The notes: generated by a model from the letters alone, not told the origin. Positions 38,155-46,687 are shown, numbered from the stretch's first letter. The stretch is 64,000 bases of DNA from Ezakiella sp. (GCA_022778715.1 JALFRW010000007.1:124001-188000); one strand, 5' to 3'. Made by a program: numbers and translations.

Positions 38155-39468
38155 CTACATTTCCCAAGGCAATAATTGTACAGGTTCTTTTTCAAAGGCT
38201 GCACGTTCGTCTTTATTTAAAAATTCCTTCTTAGGAATAATTTCAAACACATAATTGTTGAACCATTCTTCGTCCATCACAAGATATCCTGCCAATCCTA
38301 ATTTTGATCCCCATGAATTTTCAACCTTAAATCTTAAACCGCTTGGCGATTTGTCATAACCCACAAACACCATTGCGTGTGTTGGAGAAATATTCATAGT
38401 TTCCATACCTTCGAGCTTTGAAATTTCAGTGTCGATATCAAAAAGCGCATCTCTATCCATAACGTTGTAAATCAAAAATCCTGATTCATGTTCATCTTTT
38501 GAAACCAGCGAATCTTTGCCCACATCGCAAGCAAACCAAACCGGTTCTCCGGCGTCAAGCATAGAAACCACGATTTCTTTCATTCTTTCGGTTGAAACAT
38601 TTACATATTTTAAATTACCGCCAACTCTTTGTTGAATATATGCCCTTTCATATAACACATTTTCGTCCTTATTCTTTCCGGGATATGCACCGAGCTCCAC
38701 ATATTCATTAACATCGCCCTTAACAAATTCATTGAAAAAATCCATTGGAGAAATATTTCTTCTTTCAATCATCTTGCCGTCTTTATCTTTTAGAAGAAGA
38801 TCAAATCTCTTTGGAGGAATGCCCAGAGCAATAGCAGTCATCTTGTAAACATCAACAAGAGCAGCTTCCTTAATCTTATCTATCATTTCATTGTCGTCTT
38901 TGTTTTCTCTAATAGCTTTTGCAGCGAGCTTTAACCTCTTGTCCAAATTGTCAATCAGTGTGTCTGTTAATGTCACGTTCTTTGAATCCGGAAATATATA
39001 TTCGGGCACAATTCCGTACTTTGTGATAAGTCTTTGGAATGTGGTCCACCATGCACCGTCATCTGCAGCATAAAAAATAACCGTACGATTTAATCTGTCG
39101 CTTAAATCTTTATCTTTTAGAGAAATTACATCTTCCAGATATTGGTTCGCTCTTTCCAGTTTGTCATAAAAATAGAGATAGCTATGTGAAAATTCAATAT
39201 CTGCCAAATTCCACTTTTTCATCATACTGACTCTTAAAGTGTTTAACCCTGCATACATCCAGCATCTGCCCGATTGCCTTTGGTTGGTAATTTTCCCAAT
39301 ATTAAGTTCCTTAGAAAATACATTCGGATTTTGTAAAATAAGCTTGTTATTTACCGATGCATCCATAATTCCCACATTTGAAACTGCATTTTGTGCAGCC
39401 TTACTAAAATTTTCTTCGTAATTCTTTTTGAATTTTAAAAGCTCTTCTTTTGTAATTGCTTTATCCAT
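38155..39468 (-). CDS. pepC: Aminopeptidase C (C1B family), copy 1
   Basis: This is the first of two tandem PepC genes; 437 residues, with NQRQSGRCW (Cys69), SPTHAMVFVG and KVENSWGS as catalytic segments. It aligns along its full length with the downstream copy but is clearly diverged, so the duplication is not recent. The two enzymes may differ in peptide preference or form mixed hexamers. AAGGAGGAACTT precedes the ATG. Promoter at 39511-39539. Confidence 0.93.
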   Translation of the reverse strand: MDKAITKEELLKFKKNYEENFSKAAQNAVSNVGIMDASVNNKLILQNPNVFSKELNIGKITNQRQSGRCWMYAGLNTLRVSMMKKWNLADIEFSHSYLYFYDKLERANQYLEDVISLKDKDLSDRLNRTVIFYAADDGAWWTTFQRLITKYGIVPEYIFPDSKNVTLTDTLIDNLDKRLKLAAKAIRENKDDNEMIDKIKEAALVDVYKMTAIALGIPPKRFDLLLKDKDGKMIERRNISPMDFFNEFVKGDVNEYVELGAYPGKNKDENVLYERAYIQQRVGGNLKYVNVSTERMKEIVVSMLDAGEPVWFACDVGKDSLVSKDEHESGFLIYNVMDRDALFDIDTEISKLEGMETMNISPTHAMVFVGYDKSPSGLRFKVENSWGSKLGLAGYLVMDEEWFNNYVFEIIPKKEFLNKDERAAFEKEPVQLLPWEM

Positions 39469-39510
39469 AAGTTCCTCCTTAACAATATGTAGCTATAATT
39501 CCCAAAATTA

Positions 39511-39539
39511 ATTATAACACTATAAAAAAAGAAATTCAA
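39511..39539 (-). promoter_or_regulatory. Promoter of the tandem pepC operon
   Basis: Minus strand: -35 TTGAAT (39534-39539), 17-base spacer, -10 TATAAT (39511-39516). Confidence 0.85.
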
Positions 39540-39552
39540 ATCACAAAATACG

Positions 39553-39582
39553 CATAAAAAAAGACGCCTAAAAAGCGTCTTA
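39553..39582 (-). terminator. Terminator after the FtsX-like membrane protein
   Basis: Minus strand: AAGACGC, loop TTTTTAG, GCGTCTT, then a T-run. It lies 3 bases past the stop of the gene at 39585. Confidence 0.85.
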
Positions 39583-39584
39583 GA

Positions 39585-40616
39585 TTAATTCTTTTTTGCA
39601 AAAATGAATTTAAACATGGAATAAATCCCAAAAATCTCAATTACAAAGAAAACTAATTTCAAATCCGGACGTGGCAAATGTCCGTCCAAAATCAAATTAT
39701 AAATGATTTTTCCAAAAATCAGAACACAAAAAACCAAAATTAAAATTGTCAGATAATAAATAAATCTATTTGATTTTTTCTTATCTAATAATTCAAGCAA
39801 ATTCAAAACAGCGAAAATTGAAGTTAAAACAAGCATTATAAAATAACAAACTTCTTCATAAAAACCATTCTTATTTTTTGCAGCCTTAACGCCTTTATCA
39901 AGCTTTGCAACTTCTAAATTTGCAATATCCGTATTATAAACTGCTCCCTCTTTAAACCTTTCATCATCGCTATTATTAAAAATCATATTTTCATAACTCA
40001 TAATAAGCTCCGGATACTCAAAATATTGTTTTATGAAATCTTCTTCAAATGGTACAATAATTGCTTCATCCAGCTCTACATTATTGTTGGTAATAGAAGC
40101 ATATTTTGAACCCGGCGTCAAAATGCCTTTAACCCTACAACTTATTTTTTCGCCTAAAATATTTAAATCATATCTTTCAGACAATTTATATTTATCTTTT
40201 AACTTATAACCCACTAAAACATTTAAATCATCGGTTTTTTTAAAGTCTTCCAGAATGAATCCTTCCCCATCTTCTATCAAAAATTGTTCGTCATCATAAA
40301 ACATTTTGTTAAAATACGTGTACTGAACCTTGGTCTTATCCTCCATAATTGTTGGTAAAAATCTAAATTCTACACGAGGTTTTAAAATATCATAAATATC
40401 CAAAAACTCACTCACGGATTTATCTTTGTCATAATCATTCGGCTTATTTTTTTCATCTATTTTTTCCGCTTTAAAATAACATGCGTCCTTGCTTTTTTTA
40501 TCAAGTGCATTTAAACCTCGAATTTCATTTGAAATGTCACTAAAAAATACATAAGTAGCAAAAACGACCATTGCAATGATTGCAATTGCTAAAACTTTTT
40601 TTACAACTTTATTCAT
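39585..40616 (-). CDS. Membrane protein resembling a MacB/FtsX-type permease, orphan
   Basis: The 343-residue protein has an N-terminal membrane helix (about residues 8-26). A large extracellular domain (30-250) follows, and three further helices (about 255-275, 288-310, 318-338) complete it. The domain contains LSERYDLNILGEKISCRVKGIL, similar in style to the MacB periplasmic core. The one-plus-three helix layout is that of FtsX-like permeases, but no ABC ATPase gene is adjacent. It could be an unrelated surface protein. It closes the accessory block on its downstream side. Confidence 0.6.
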   Translation of the reverse strand: MNKVVKKVLAIAIIAMVVFATYVFFSDISNEIRGLNALDKKSKDACYFKAEKIDEKNKPNDYDKDKSVSEFLDIYDILKPRVEFRFLPTIMEDKTKVQYTYFNKMFYDDEQFLIEDGEGFILEDFKKTDDLNVLVGYKLKDKYKLSERYDLNILGEKISCRVKGILTPGSKYASITNNNVELDEAIIVPFEEDFIKQYFEYPELIMSYENMIFNNSDDERFKEGAVYNTDIANLEVAKLDKGVKAAKNKNGFYEEVCYFIMLVLTSIFAVLNLLELLDKKKSNRFIYYLTILILVFCVLIFGKIIYNLILDGHLPRPDLKLVFFVIEIFGIYSMFKFIFAKKN

Positions 40617-40732
40617 TATTTCCTACTTTGTTTCATCGCTCATTCCCTAACCTGCTTATTTTATTATACCATTTATTTAGAAAAATGCAAACACTTAATA
40701 AGTATAATATAATATATTCATTTTATATTAAA

Positions 40733-40767
40733 AGCAAAAAAATAAGTCGAAAAATATCGACTTATTT
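40733..40767 (-). terminator. Terminator after the small secreted gene at 40787
   Basis: Minus strand: AATAAGTCGA, six-base loop, TCGACTTATT, followed by TTTTTG. Ten perfect pairs. Confidence 0.88.
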
Positions 40768-40786
40768 GGGTCAACAATCAAAAGTT

Positions 40787-41194
40787 TTATTTGGTTAAAT
40801 CCAATAAAACTGTGTTGCTATTTAAAGCGTTTTCCCTTTTGTCTACTACTCTATAACCATCCCCGACTTTTTCCATAAATACTTGACTGCCTCTTTTGTC
40901 GTTAGGATTTGCCTGGTCTTGGTAAATCCATCCTTCATAAATCGCGTTTGCGTATCCTGAATCGTAAGTTACAGTTTTTAAGTAAAGAGTTCCGCTGTAT
41001 TCCCCATCAACATAGTAGAAATTGGTAGGAATATACGCTATTTTCGGATATGGTACAACATATTTTTTATAAATCTTCCCGGAAGAACTTCCAGGGCCCA
41101 TTATTTCATCATCCGGGCTCTTTGCAAATACCGGTAATACTACCGACATAAGAATGATTGATAAAACAATCATTATAGATAATTTTTTCTTCAT
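40787..41194 (-). CDS. Small secreted protein with tyrosine-rich motif
   Basis: The 135-residue protein has a signal peptide (about 25 residues, ending VLPVFA). It then has IPTNFYYVDGEYSGTLYLK followed by AIYEGWIYQD, the motif shared with the proteins at 34393, 43027 and 20315. The C-terminus (VFMEKVGDGYRVVDKREN) is unlike the others. I chose the ATG at 41194 because AAAGGAGTTTGT precedes it; the promoter at 41226-41254 excludes the longer frame. It is a stand-alone gene with its own promoter and terminator. Function unknown. Confidence 0.75.
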   Translation of the reverse strand: MKKKLSIMIVLSIILMSVVLPVFAKSPDDEIMGPGSSSGKIYKKYVVPYPKIAYIPTNFYYVDGEYSGTLYLKTVTYDSGYANAIYEGWIYQDQANPNDKRGSQVFMEKVGDGYRVVDKRENALNSNTVLLDLTK

Positions 41195-41225
41195 ACAAAC
41201 TCCTTTCTTATCTTGACCCAATATA

Positions 41226-41254
41226 ATTATATCACCATTAATATAAATAATCAA
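41226..41254 (-). promoter_or_regulatory. Promoter of the 40787-41194 gene
   Basis: Minus strand: -35 TTGATT (41249-41254), 17-base spacer, -10 TATAAT (41226-41231). Confidence 0.82.
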
Positions 41255-41270
41255 CTATACAATTATATTG

Positions 41271-41434
41271 TTAATTGTTAATTTCTATAAGTCTACGATA
41301 AAAATCGGTTCTATAAGGAATCACATCATCGCCAAGTGTTTGGAACTCCGATGTCTCTTTAAAATAAAAACCGGAAATAATAGCAAGAGTTATTATTAAA
41401 ACAATCGACAAAATGTTTCTTTTAAAAATTTCAT
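41271..41434 (-). pseudogene. Small membrane/secreted peptide gene, one-base frameshift near its start
   Basis: The ATG at 41434 has TTAGGAG upstream but reads into a stop after 12 codons. One more A in the A4 run (41420-41423) would give a 54-residue protein: MKFLKRN, a hydrophobic helix ILSIVLIITLAIISGFYF, and a polar tail ending RRLIEINN. The frame is otherwise clean. It lies directly after the single-helix protein gene at 41506. It may be decayed, phase-switched or misassembled. Confidence 0.5.
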
Positions 41435-41505
41435 AACTGTTTACTCCTAATCTCTGTTATATATCATCAATACACACTATTTTCAAAAAACAATTATCTT
41501 GCCAA

Positions 41506-41910
41506 TTAATGATTAGATTCATATTTTTCATCATCAAATATTATAAATTTTTTTCCTTTTTTTAATCCGTTACCCATATTGGAACTGAAGATTTCATATT
41601 TTCCAAGAATTTCGCCTTGTGAATTGTAAAAATTGTATTCCCCCTTTGAAGGTCCGATAATAATTTCATCATCATTTGTGTTAATAATAAAAAATGACTT
41701 TTTGACGGGAGTATTTATTTTCTTGCCATTTTTAACAGATATTATATAATTTGTATTATTAAGCATCTTTGTTATCTTTTGTGTAGGAATATTTACAGCA
41801 AATTCTTTATACAATGATACTGCAAGGCTTAGAGTTATTACAATTAGTATAATATTTTCTTTTGCTTTTTTGCTTAAAAATTCAATTTGATCTTTATTAT
41901 CATTTTTCAT
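41506..41910 (-). CDS. Single-helix membrane protein, unknown
   Basis: The 134-residue protein has a charged N-terminus, one membrane helix at about residues 20-35 (IILIVITLSLAVSLY) and a Gly/Lys-rich extracellular part (IIGPSKGEYNFYNSQGEILGKYEIF) that looks beta-rich. No family is recognised. AAGGAAGTTATCT precedes the ATG. It belongs to the accessory block of small envelope proteins and may be cotranscribed with the gene at 41956. Confidence 0.62.
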   Translation of the reverse strand: MKNDNKDQIEFLSKKAKENIILIVITLSLAVSLYKEFAVNIPTQKITKMLNNTNYIISVKNGKKINTPVKKSFFIINTNDDEIIIGPSKGEYNFYNSQGEILGKYEIFSSNMGNGLKKGKKFIIFDDEKYESNH

Positions 41911-41955
41911 AGATAACTTCCTTAATGAGAATTTTACTTAAATGCCGGCTCCGCA

Positions 41956-42813
41956 TTAATGACCTGTTTGATATTGATATATTGAATCATCCGCCATTTT
42001 TTCAAAATCTTCAAATCTACTGTTTCCACCAATAACTTTTTCATTATGATATTCAATGCCACCTTCATCGGTCCAGATACATGAGCCATATATAGTTTTT
42101 CCAGCAGATATATAATTTCTATGATCAATTCTTGCTTCTCTCCAATTATTCACATTGGCAACATATTTCTCAATAAAAGTATCTTTAGCTATTATATAAA
42201 CATCATATGCGGTTTTTACAACTGTAAGTACTGATTTTATAACACCTAGTGGGAGTGAAAATAGTGCAACGATAGTAGCTAAACTCGTTCCAGCTTTAAA
42301 ATATTTACTTGTATCAAGATATGTTTCAAATGTTTGATCTTCGTATACTTCACAAATATTATTATCAAATGGCTTTCTAAATATTATTTTGTTAAAATAT
42401 TCCGAACCGTATTTTCTCTCCAATTCATTAATTACTTCATCATTTCTGCCATTCCTATAAGTTATTGTTTGAGGAATTTCATAATAATTAGTCCATTCCA
42501 ACTGATCATCAATAACCTTATTAAATAAATCTACCAAATCTTTAGTAATGATATAATCACCAACATATTCTTTTAAAGTATTATTCTGTTTATTATATGC
42601 TGATATAACCGTTGATCTATCACTAATAATCTGTACTGCTATGGAATACTTGTCATCAACATAAGTACAAAAATCTCCTTCTTTTTTAATCTCGTTTCTA
42701 TTTACTCTACTCACTGTTGGTAACACCATTGGTTCATGTTGCTCTAAAGCAAAAACATTCAATTGTAGCAACATTACAAGAGCTACTATTAAACACAAAA
42801 ATTTAATATTCAT
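41956..42813 (-). CDS. Secreted protein with central hydrophobic segment, unknown
   Basis: The 285-residue protein has a signal peptide (about residues 1-22, ending NVFA) and a 150-residue soluble part. A strongly hydrophobic stretch (SLATIVALFSLPLGVIKSVLTVV, about residues 180-202) and a polar C-terminus with GSCIWTDEGGIEYHN follow. The buried hydrophobic segment in a secreted protein suggests membrane insertion or a pore-like role, but this is a guess. I chose the ATG at 42813 with AAAGGAGG upstream. No family recognised. Confidence 0.62.
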   Translation of the reverse strand: MNIKFLCLIVALVMLLQLNVFALEQHEPMVLPTVSRVNRNEIKKEGDFCTYVDDKYSIAVQIISDRSTVISAYNKQNNTLKEYVGDYIITKDLVDLFNKVIDDQLEWTNYYEIPQTITYRNGRNDEVINELERKYGSEYFNKIIFRKPFDNNICEVYEDQTFETYLDTSKYFKAGTSLATIVALFSLPLGVIKSVLTVVKTAYDVYIIAKDTFIEKYVANVNNWREARIDHRNYISAGKTIYGSCIWTDEGGIEYHNEKVIGGNSRFEDFEKMADDSIYQYQTGH

Positions 42814-43026
42814 TTTTCCTCCTTTTAACTTAATGAATATTTTCACAAATCTTTGAACGTTTTAATTGTCCTTTTTTAAAAAAATTTTTATTCTAACTCA
42901 CAACAATGTCAATCCCTCCCGAAAAATTATTTAGAATTAGTTTAAATTCCATTTGCATTACCTTTATACCCATTAATTATAAATTTAATAACATTATTTT
43001 TCCGATTAAACATAAATTCAGTCTTA
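42814..43026. other. AT-rich gap inside the accessory block
   Basis: I see the ribosome site for the gene starting at 42813 and AT-rich sequence, but no convincing terminator, promoter or small gene. The plus-strand open frame here has no ribosome site and is a shadow. Confidence 0.4.
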
Positions 43027-43307
43027 TCAAATATGATTTTTGTGATAAACCCAACCTCTATATACAACATATATCATATTCGGGTCATGATGAGATGCAT
43101 AATGCGTTTCATAATATAAAGTTCCTGAAAAATCGTGACTGTTATAAAAATATGTTTTTGGAATTCTTGCATCTTTATTTATAATAACAGTAACTTCTTC
43201 AAAAGCTTTTCCATCTACCGGTTCGAAACCTGTTTGCTCATCAGTAGCTAAAACTGAAAATGATAGAAAACAAATTGCTAAAATAGTTATCAAAATCTTT
43301 TTTTCAT
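43027..43307 (-). pseudogene. Small secreted protein of the tyrosine-rich family, out of frame at an A7 tract
   Basis: A perfect ribosome site TAAGGAGGTAATA leads to the ATG at 43307, but the next seven A (43298-43304) put it in a frame that stops after five codons. Eight A would give MKKKILITILAICFLSF, a signal peptide joined to a clean 93-residue frame. The mature part has IPKTYFYNSHDFSGTLYYE and VVYRGWVYHK, the family motif. The intact remainder and strong ribosome site argue for a switchable or recently lost gene. Confidence 0.62.
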
Positions 43308-43317
43308 TATTACCTCC

Positions 43318-44082
43318 TTAATTTATACTTTCTGCAAGAAAACTATTTCTATTTATAATATTAATTGCATCATCTAGAGTAATATAGTAATACGAGTCAA
43401 TATCTCCGGGTGCAACAAAATTTGCTACTTTATATTTAAATCTTTCAGGTTCCGATATTACTTTATTACCATTTTTCATGCTGAAATAATTATAATAAAC
43501 CAAAGGGAAAAACCCTTTTCCGCTTCTTCCGTTCATCCCCCCGATATTTTCAAATTCTCCAAAAATAATCGGAAAATTTTCATTCCTGATACTCGTATCA
43601 AATGATTTGTCAAGTAAAATTCTATTTGTTTCATTTAAAACTTCTAAATTCCCACCAACAGTAAATGACAGTCTTTTCCCGGCTTTGTATATGTCATTTA
43701 AGTTATATATATTATATTTGTTTTTTGTGAAAAAATTCTGTACATATTTCGTTGTAATTTCAGTATTAATCTCATTTCCATTTTTATCCAATTTTCCGCC
43801 ATATAATACAAAAGAAATTATATAATCCGCATTTAAATTGTTTTTCAGTTCATCAAATATTTTAATCCCATATCTAAAATCTTCAGTCATATAATTATAT
43901 ATATTATCCGATTTTAAATATTCATCTCTTGCATTTCCATAAATATCCCGTAATCTTTTAAATCCCTCTACCGTATTAAATTCATCATTTAATTTTTCAA
44001 TAAGGATATTATCAAATTCACCCTTGCTTGACAAATGCGGAGTCAAGATAAAAACAAATAAACATAATATTCTCTTATTCAT
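43318..44082 (-). CDS. Secreted protein, unknown
   Basis: The 254-residue protein has a short signal peptide (MNKRILCLFVFILTP, cleavage near residue 18) and a soluble part rich in Asn, Tyr and Phe with no recognised domain. The ATG at 44082 lies inside the end of the lipoprotein gene (8-base overlap) with GGGTGG as ribosome site, so translation is coupled. Segments FIISFVLYGGK-like and GKGFFPLVYYNYFSMK look beta-rich. It may work with the upstream propeller lipoprotein. Confidence 0.65.
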   Translation of the reverse strand: MNKRILCLFVFILTPHLSSKGEFDNILIEKLNDEFNTVEGFKRLRDIYGNARDEYLKSDNIYNYMTEDFRYGIKIFDELKNNLNADYIISFVLYGGKLDKNGNEINTEITTKYVQNFFTKNKYNIYNLNDIYKAGKRLSFTVGGNLEVLNETNRILLDKSFDTSIRNENFPIIFGEFENIGGMNGRSGKGFFPLVYYNYFSMKNGNKVISEPERFKYKVANFVAPGDIDSYYYITLDDAINIINRNSFLAESIN

Positions 44083-45127
44083 CTTTGCCACCCGTAACCA
44101 CCATAAAGCCGTTTTCATTCTTTTCATCATGCATTTTACACACAAAACCGTCACTTATCCAATAAGGGTATACGGAATAATATTTCAGATTGTTATCCAA
44201 TTCGCCCCCCGCTGTAAATTCTTTAATATTATCTTTTTTTAAATCATAAACATATATTCCATATCTGCCGATACCGTTAAATATATAAATCTTATCTCTT
44301 AATAAAAAAGAATGTTTTAAAGCTCCTCCAAATTCACTATTTGACAAACATTTAATTTTTTTTGAATCTAAGTTATAAATATAAATATATGCTTCTTTTC
44401 TATTAGCAACTTCCCATTTTATGAAATCTTCATTCACTTCAATATTCATAGGTTTAGAATCTTTGATTTTAAGTTCATCTAATTTTTCCAAGACGGTTTC
44501 GGTTCTTTTATTATCCCAATCTAAACTTGTAATCTTGAGTTTTTCGTCCGTATCCTCTTGAAAAATATAACTTTTATTTTTGAAATTATAAATCCTTTCA
44601 TATTTTCCCATACACAAATCGGGAAAATCAAAAGATTCAGGTTCAGTTTTATCGGAAGATATTCTTTTAATTTTATTTTGATTATAATCTATCCAAGTGA
44701 TAAAATCTCCGGAATAACTCGGATTAATACTTCCTACCGGACTATCCCCTTCCAATTTATTTAAATTTGAATTATCATAAAAATAAATAAAATCATTTTT
44801 TAAATCATCGCATACCAAAAAAATCTTATCATCCAAACATTTTAAATAAGATATATTCATGGGGCTTTCAAATTCATAAATAACTTCAGATTTAACATCA
44901 TCGCCTTTTTTAATTTTTTTTATATATGTTTTTTCAGGAAATATAGCTCCATCTTCCATTTCGTAAGATGCAAAATATACATCATTATTTACGCTTGAAA
45001 TCGCTCCTATATTTCTCTCTTTTTCATCAAGTTTATAAAATGTTACATTGCTTTCAATTCTTTTACCATTACAAGAAATAAATAATAAAGAAACTATCAG
45101 CAATAAAAATCCGCTTATTTTTTTCAT
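44075..45127 (-). CDS. Lipoprotein with beta-propeller-like repeats
   Basis: The 350-residue protein has lipobox LLFISC (Cys19). About six recurring beta-rich units follow: NDVYFASYEMEDG, DKIFLVCDDLKNDFIYFYD, GDFITWIDYNQNKIKRIS, KSYIFQEDTDEKLKITSL, AYIYIYNLDSKKIKCLS and DKIYIFNGIGRYGIYVYDLKK. Spacing and content resemble TolB/DUF5050-type propellers that display surface ligand or sensor sites. It starts four bases after the C39-like peptidase gene and overlaps the next secreted gene, so the three form one translational unit. Confidence 0.7.
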   Translation of the reverse strand: MKKISGFLLLIVSLLFISCNGKRIESNVTFYKLDEKERNIGAISSVNNDVYFASYEMEDGAIFPEKTYIKKIKKGDDVKSEVIYEFESPMNISYLKCLDDKIFLVCDDLKNDFIYFYDNSNLNKLEGDSPVGSINPSYSGDFITWIDYNQNKIKRISSDKTEPESFDFPDLCMGKYERIYNFKNKSYIFQEDTDEKLKITSLDWDNKRTETVLEKLDELKIKDSKPMNIEVNEDFIKWEVANRKEAYIYIYNLDSKKIKCLSNSEFGGALKHSFLLRDKIYIFNGIGRYGIYVYDLKKDNIKEFTAGGELDNNLKYYSVYPYWISDGFVCKMHDEKNENGFMVVTGGKDE

Positions 45128-45131
45128 AAAA

Positions 45132-45945
45132 TTATCTCTCCGGAGAAACTATAATATATCTATCGTGATAAATCATTTCATATACATCGTTAAATGAAAT
45201 CCGATTAGTTCCAAAAAATCTATCATCTCTATTATTATCCATTACTTCTATTCCATTTTCTGAAGATGGTGCTCTCCAAACATAATAGACAATAGTTACA
45301 TAATGTCCCCCCGTTCGTCCACCATAATATGGCATATTTTCCATTAATGAATGCAATATAGGTGCATTCCCATACCTTAATGAGTCGTAAATCAAGTTGT
45401 CTAACTCTTTTGCATTTATACGAGTTTCGTAGAAATATCTGGTTTTGCTATAATTGTTAATTGCATTAGTAAGTTTATAAACGAAAGTCCCCCCCCGGTT
45501 TATACTTGGACCCCATTGATGTATCGGCATCTTTAGCAATGGTATCTTGTTTTTCTATATAACCATTTCCTCCAACTCTATTACCACTACCTTGAAAATA
45601 TAATGCAGTAAGTGCAGATGCCGGACCACAATAATAAGAGTTTTTTTGTTTAAAATGCGGAAAAGAAATACTCGGATAATCCGGATCATAACCAAATCTT
45701 TCAATATAATTTACTTCATTTTTATTCTCTCTATTTATTAGCCAATCAGTTTTCAATTTAATTTTTTCCATTGCTTTCATTTTATCTAATTTATATTCAT
45801 TTCTAAATTCCTTCATGCTAAAAAAATGTTTTTCAGTTTTATCATAAATTGATTGATAATTTGCATTATCTTTTGCAGTTATATTATCTATTAAAGAAAG
45901 TACTAAAACAACTGAAACAATAATTAATAATGTCTTTTTACTCAT
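45132..45945 (-). pseudogene. Secreted C39-like cysteine peptidase, frameshifted at a G8 tract
   Basis: The first open segment (45945-45475) has a signal peptide and the catalytic YYCGPASALTAL (Cys106). The second (45539-45132) has GGHYVTIVYYVW with the His and EVMDNNRDD with the acidic residue. They join at eight G (45489-45496 on this strand): seven G restore KPGGTFVYKL and a 270-residue C39_2-type peptidase. Everything else is intact, including AAGGAGG before the ATG. A G8 run is striking in such AT-rich DNA and is a classic slippage site. It may be phase-variable rather than dead. Confidence 0.72.
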
Positions 45946-46026
45946 ATTAACCTCCTTAACAAATTTTGAATCAAAGACTTAAAATACATAAAATCACTTT
46001 TTAAAAAAATCGCTATTTCTATGCCT

Positions 46027-46652
46027 TTATATATCCAATCCCATATCATAAACCTCATCATAAAAATCACATCTGCAAAACAAATTATATCTTAGTGCCG
46101 CAATAAACAATCCGTTGAATCCTAAAATCCCCAATTTATCATATAGTCTGCTTAGTATTGTCGATATTCCTCTTTCGGAATAATTTAAATGTTCGGCAAC
46201 TTCTTTTTGCGAACCCAATTCTGAATATAATTTAACTACATTCAAAGAATTATAGTTTATTTTTTTTCTATTGCATCTTTAAATAATTTTTTCAAAACTA
46301 TTTCACTATCTTCTATCTTTTCACCTTTTGATACTTTTAATAAATTTATTTTTAACATCATAGGATCGGTATAAATATAAAAATATCCTTCCAATCCAAA
46401 TTTTTTATAACTCAAATATGTATAATATGATGGAAAATAAGTATACAAATAAATATTCATATTTTCAAATTGATTAATACATCATTTTGAATATTTATAA
46501 AAAAACGATGACAATATTAAAATTTTATTAGTTTTTTTTATGTCTCGAATATCTTCTATTGAATTAATCTTTTTTAAAAAAAGCTTTTTATCTTCAATGA
46601 TATTATTTATGTATTCTAATAAGTCTTTATTTCCTATGTAATATATATTCAT
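46027..46652 (-). pseudogene. Response-regulator-like gene with LuxR-type HTH, multiple single-base lesions
   Basis: Starting at the ATG at 46652 (AGGAGT upstream), the frame stops at a TGA (46482-46484). A second segment ends at an A8 run (46260-46267). The last segment holds a LuxR/NarL-type HTH: SQKEVAEHLNYSERGISTILSRLYDKLGI. Correcting T7 to T6 at 46499-46505, A4 to A5 at 46462-46465 and A8 to A9 gives about 208 residues, the normal length of a NarL-type regulator. The receiver half is degenerate. It would have governed the secreted-protein genes downstream. Several lesions make true decay more likely than switching. Confidence 0.65.
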
Positions 46653-46687
46653 TTTTTACTCCTATTGAATCCATTCCTATTACTAAA

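Noticed and set aside
42906..43184. 92-residue plus-strand frame in the accessory block
   Set aside because: No ribosome site, and it overlaps antisense the tyrosine-motif gene; low-complexity AT-rich content explains it.
7573..46652. Assembly error as the single explanation for all frameshifts
   Set aside because: Not excluded, but more than 30 kb of housekeeping genes rich in A and T runs show no lesion, so a purely random homopolymer error is a poor fit. I keep it as the main alternative in each entry.
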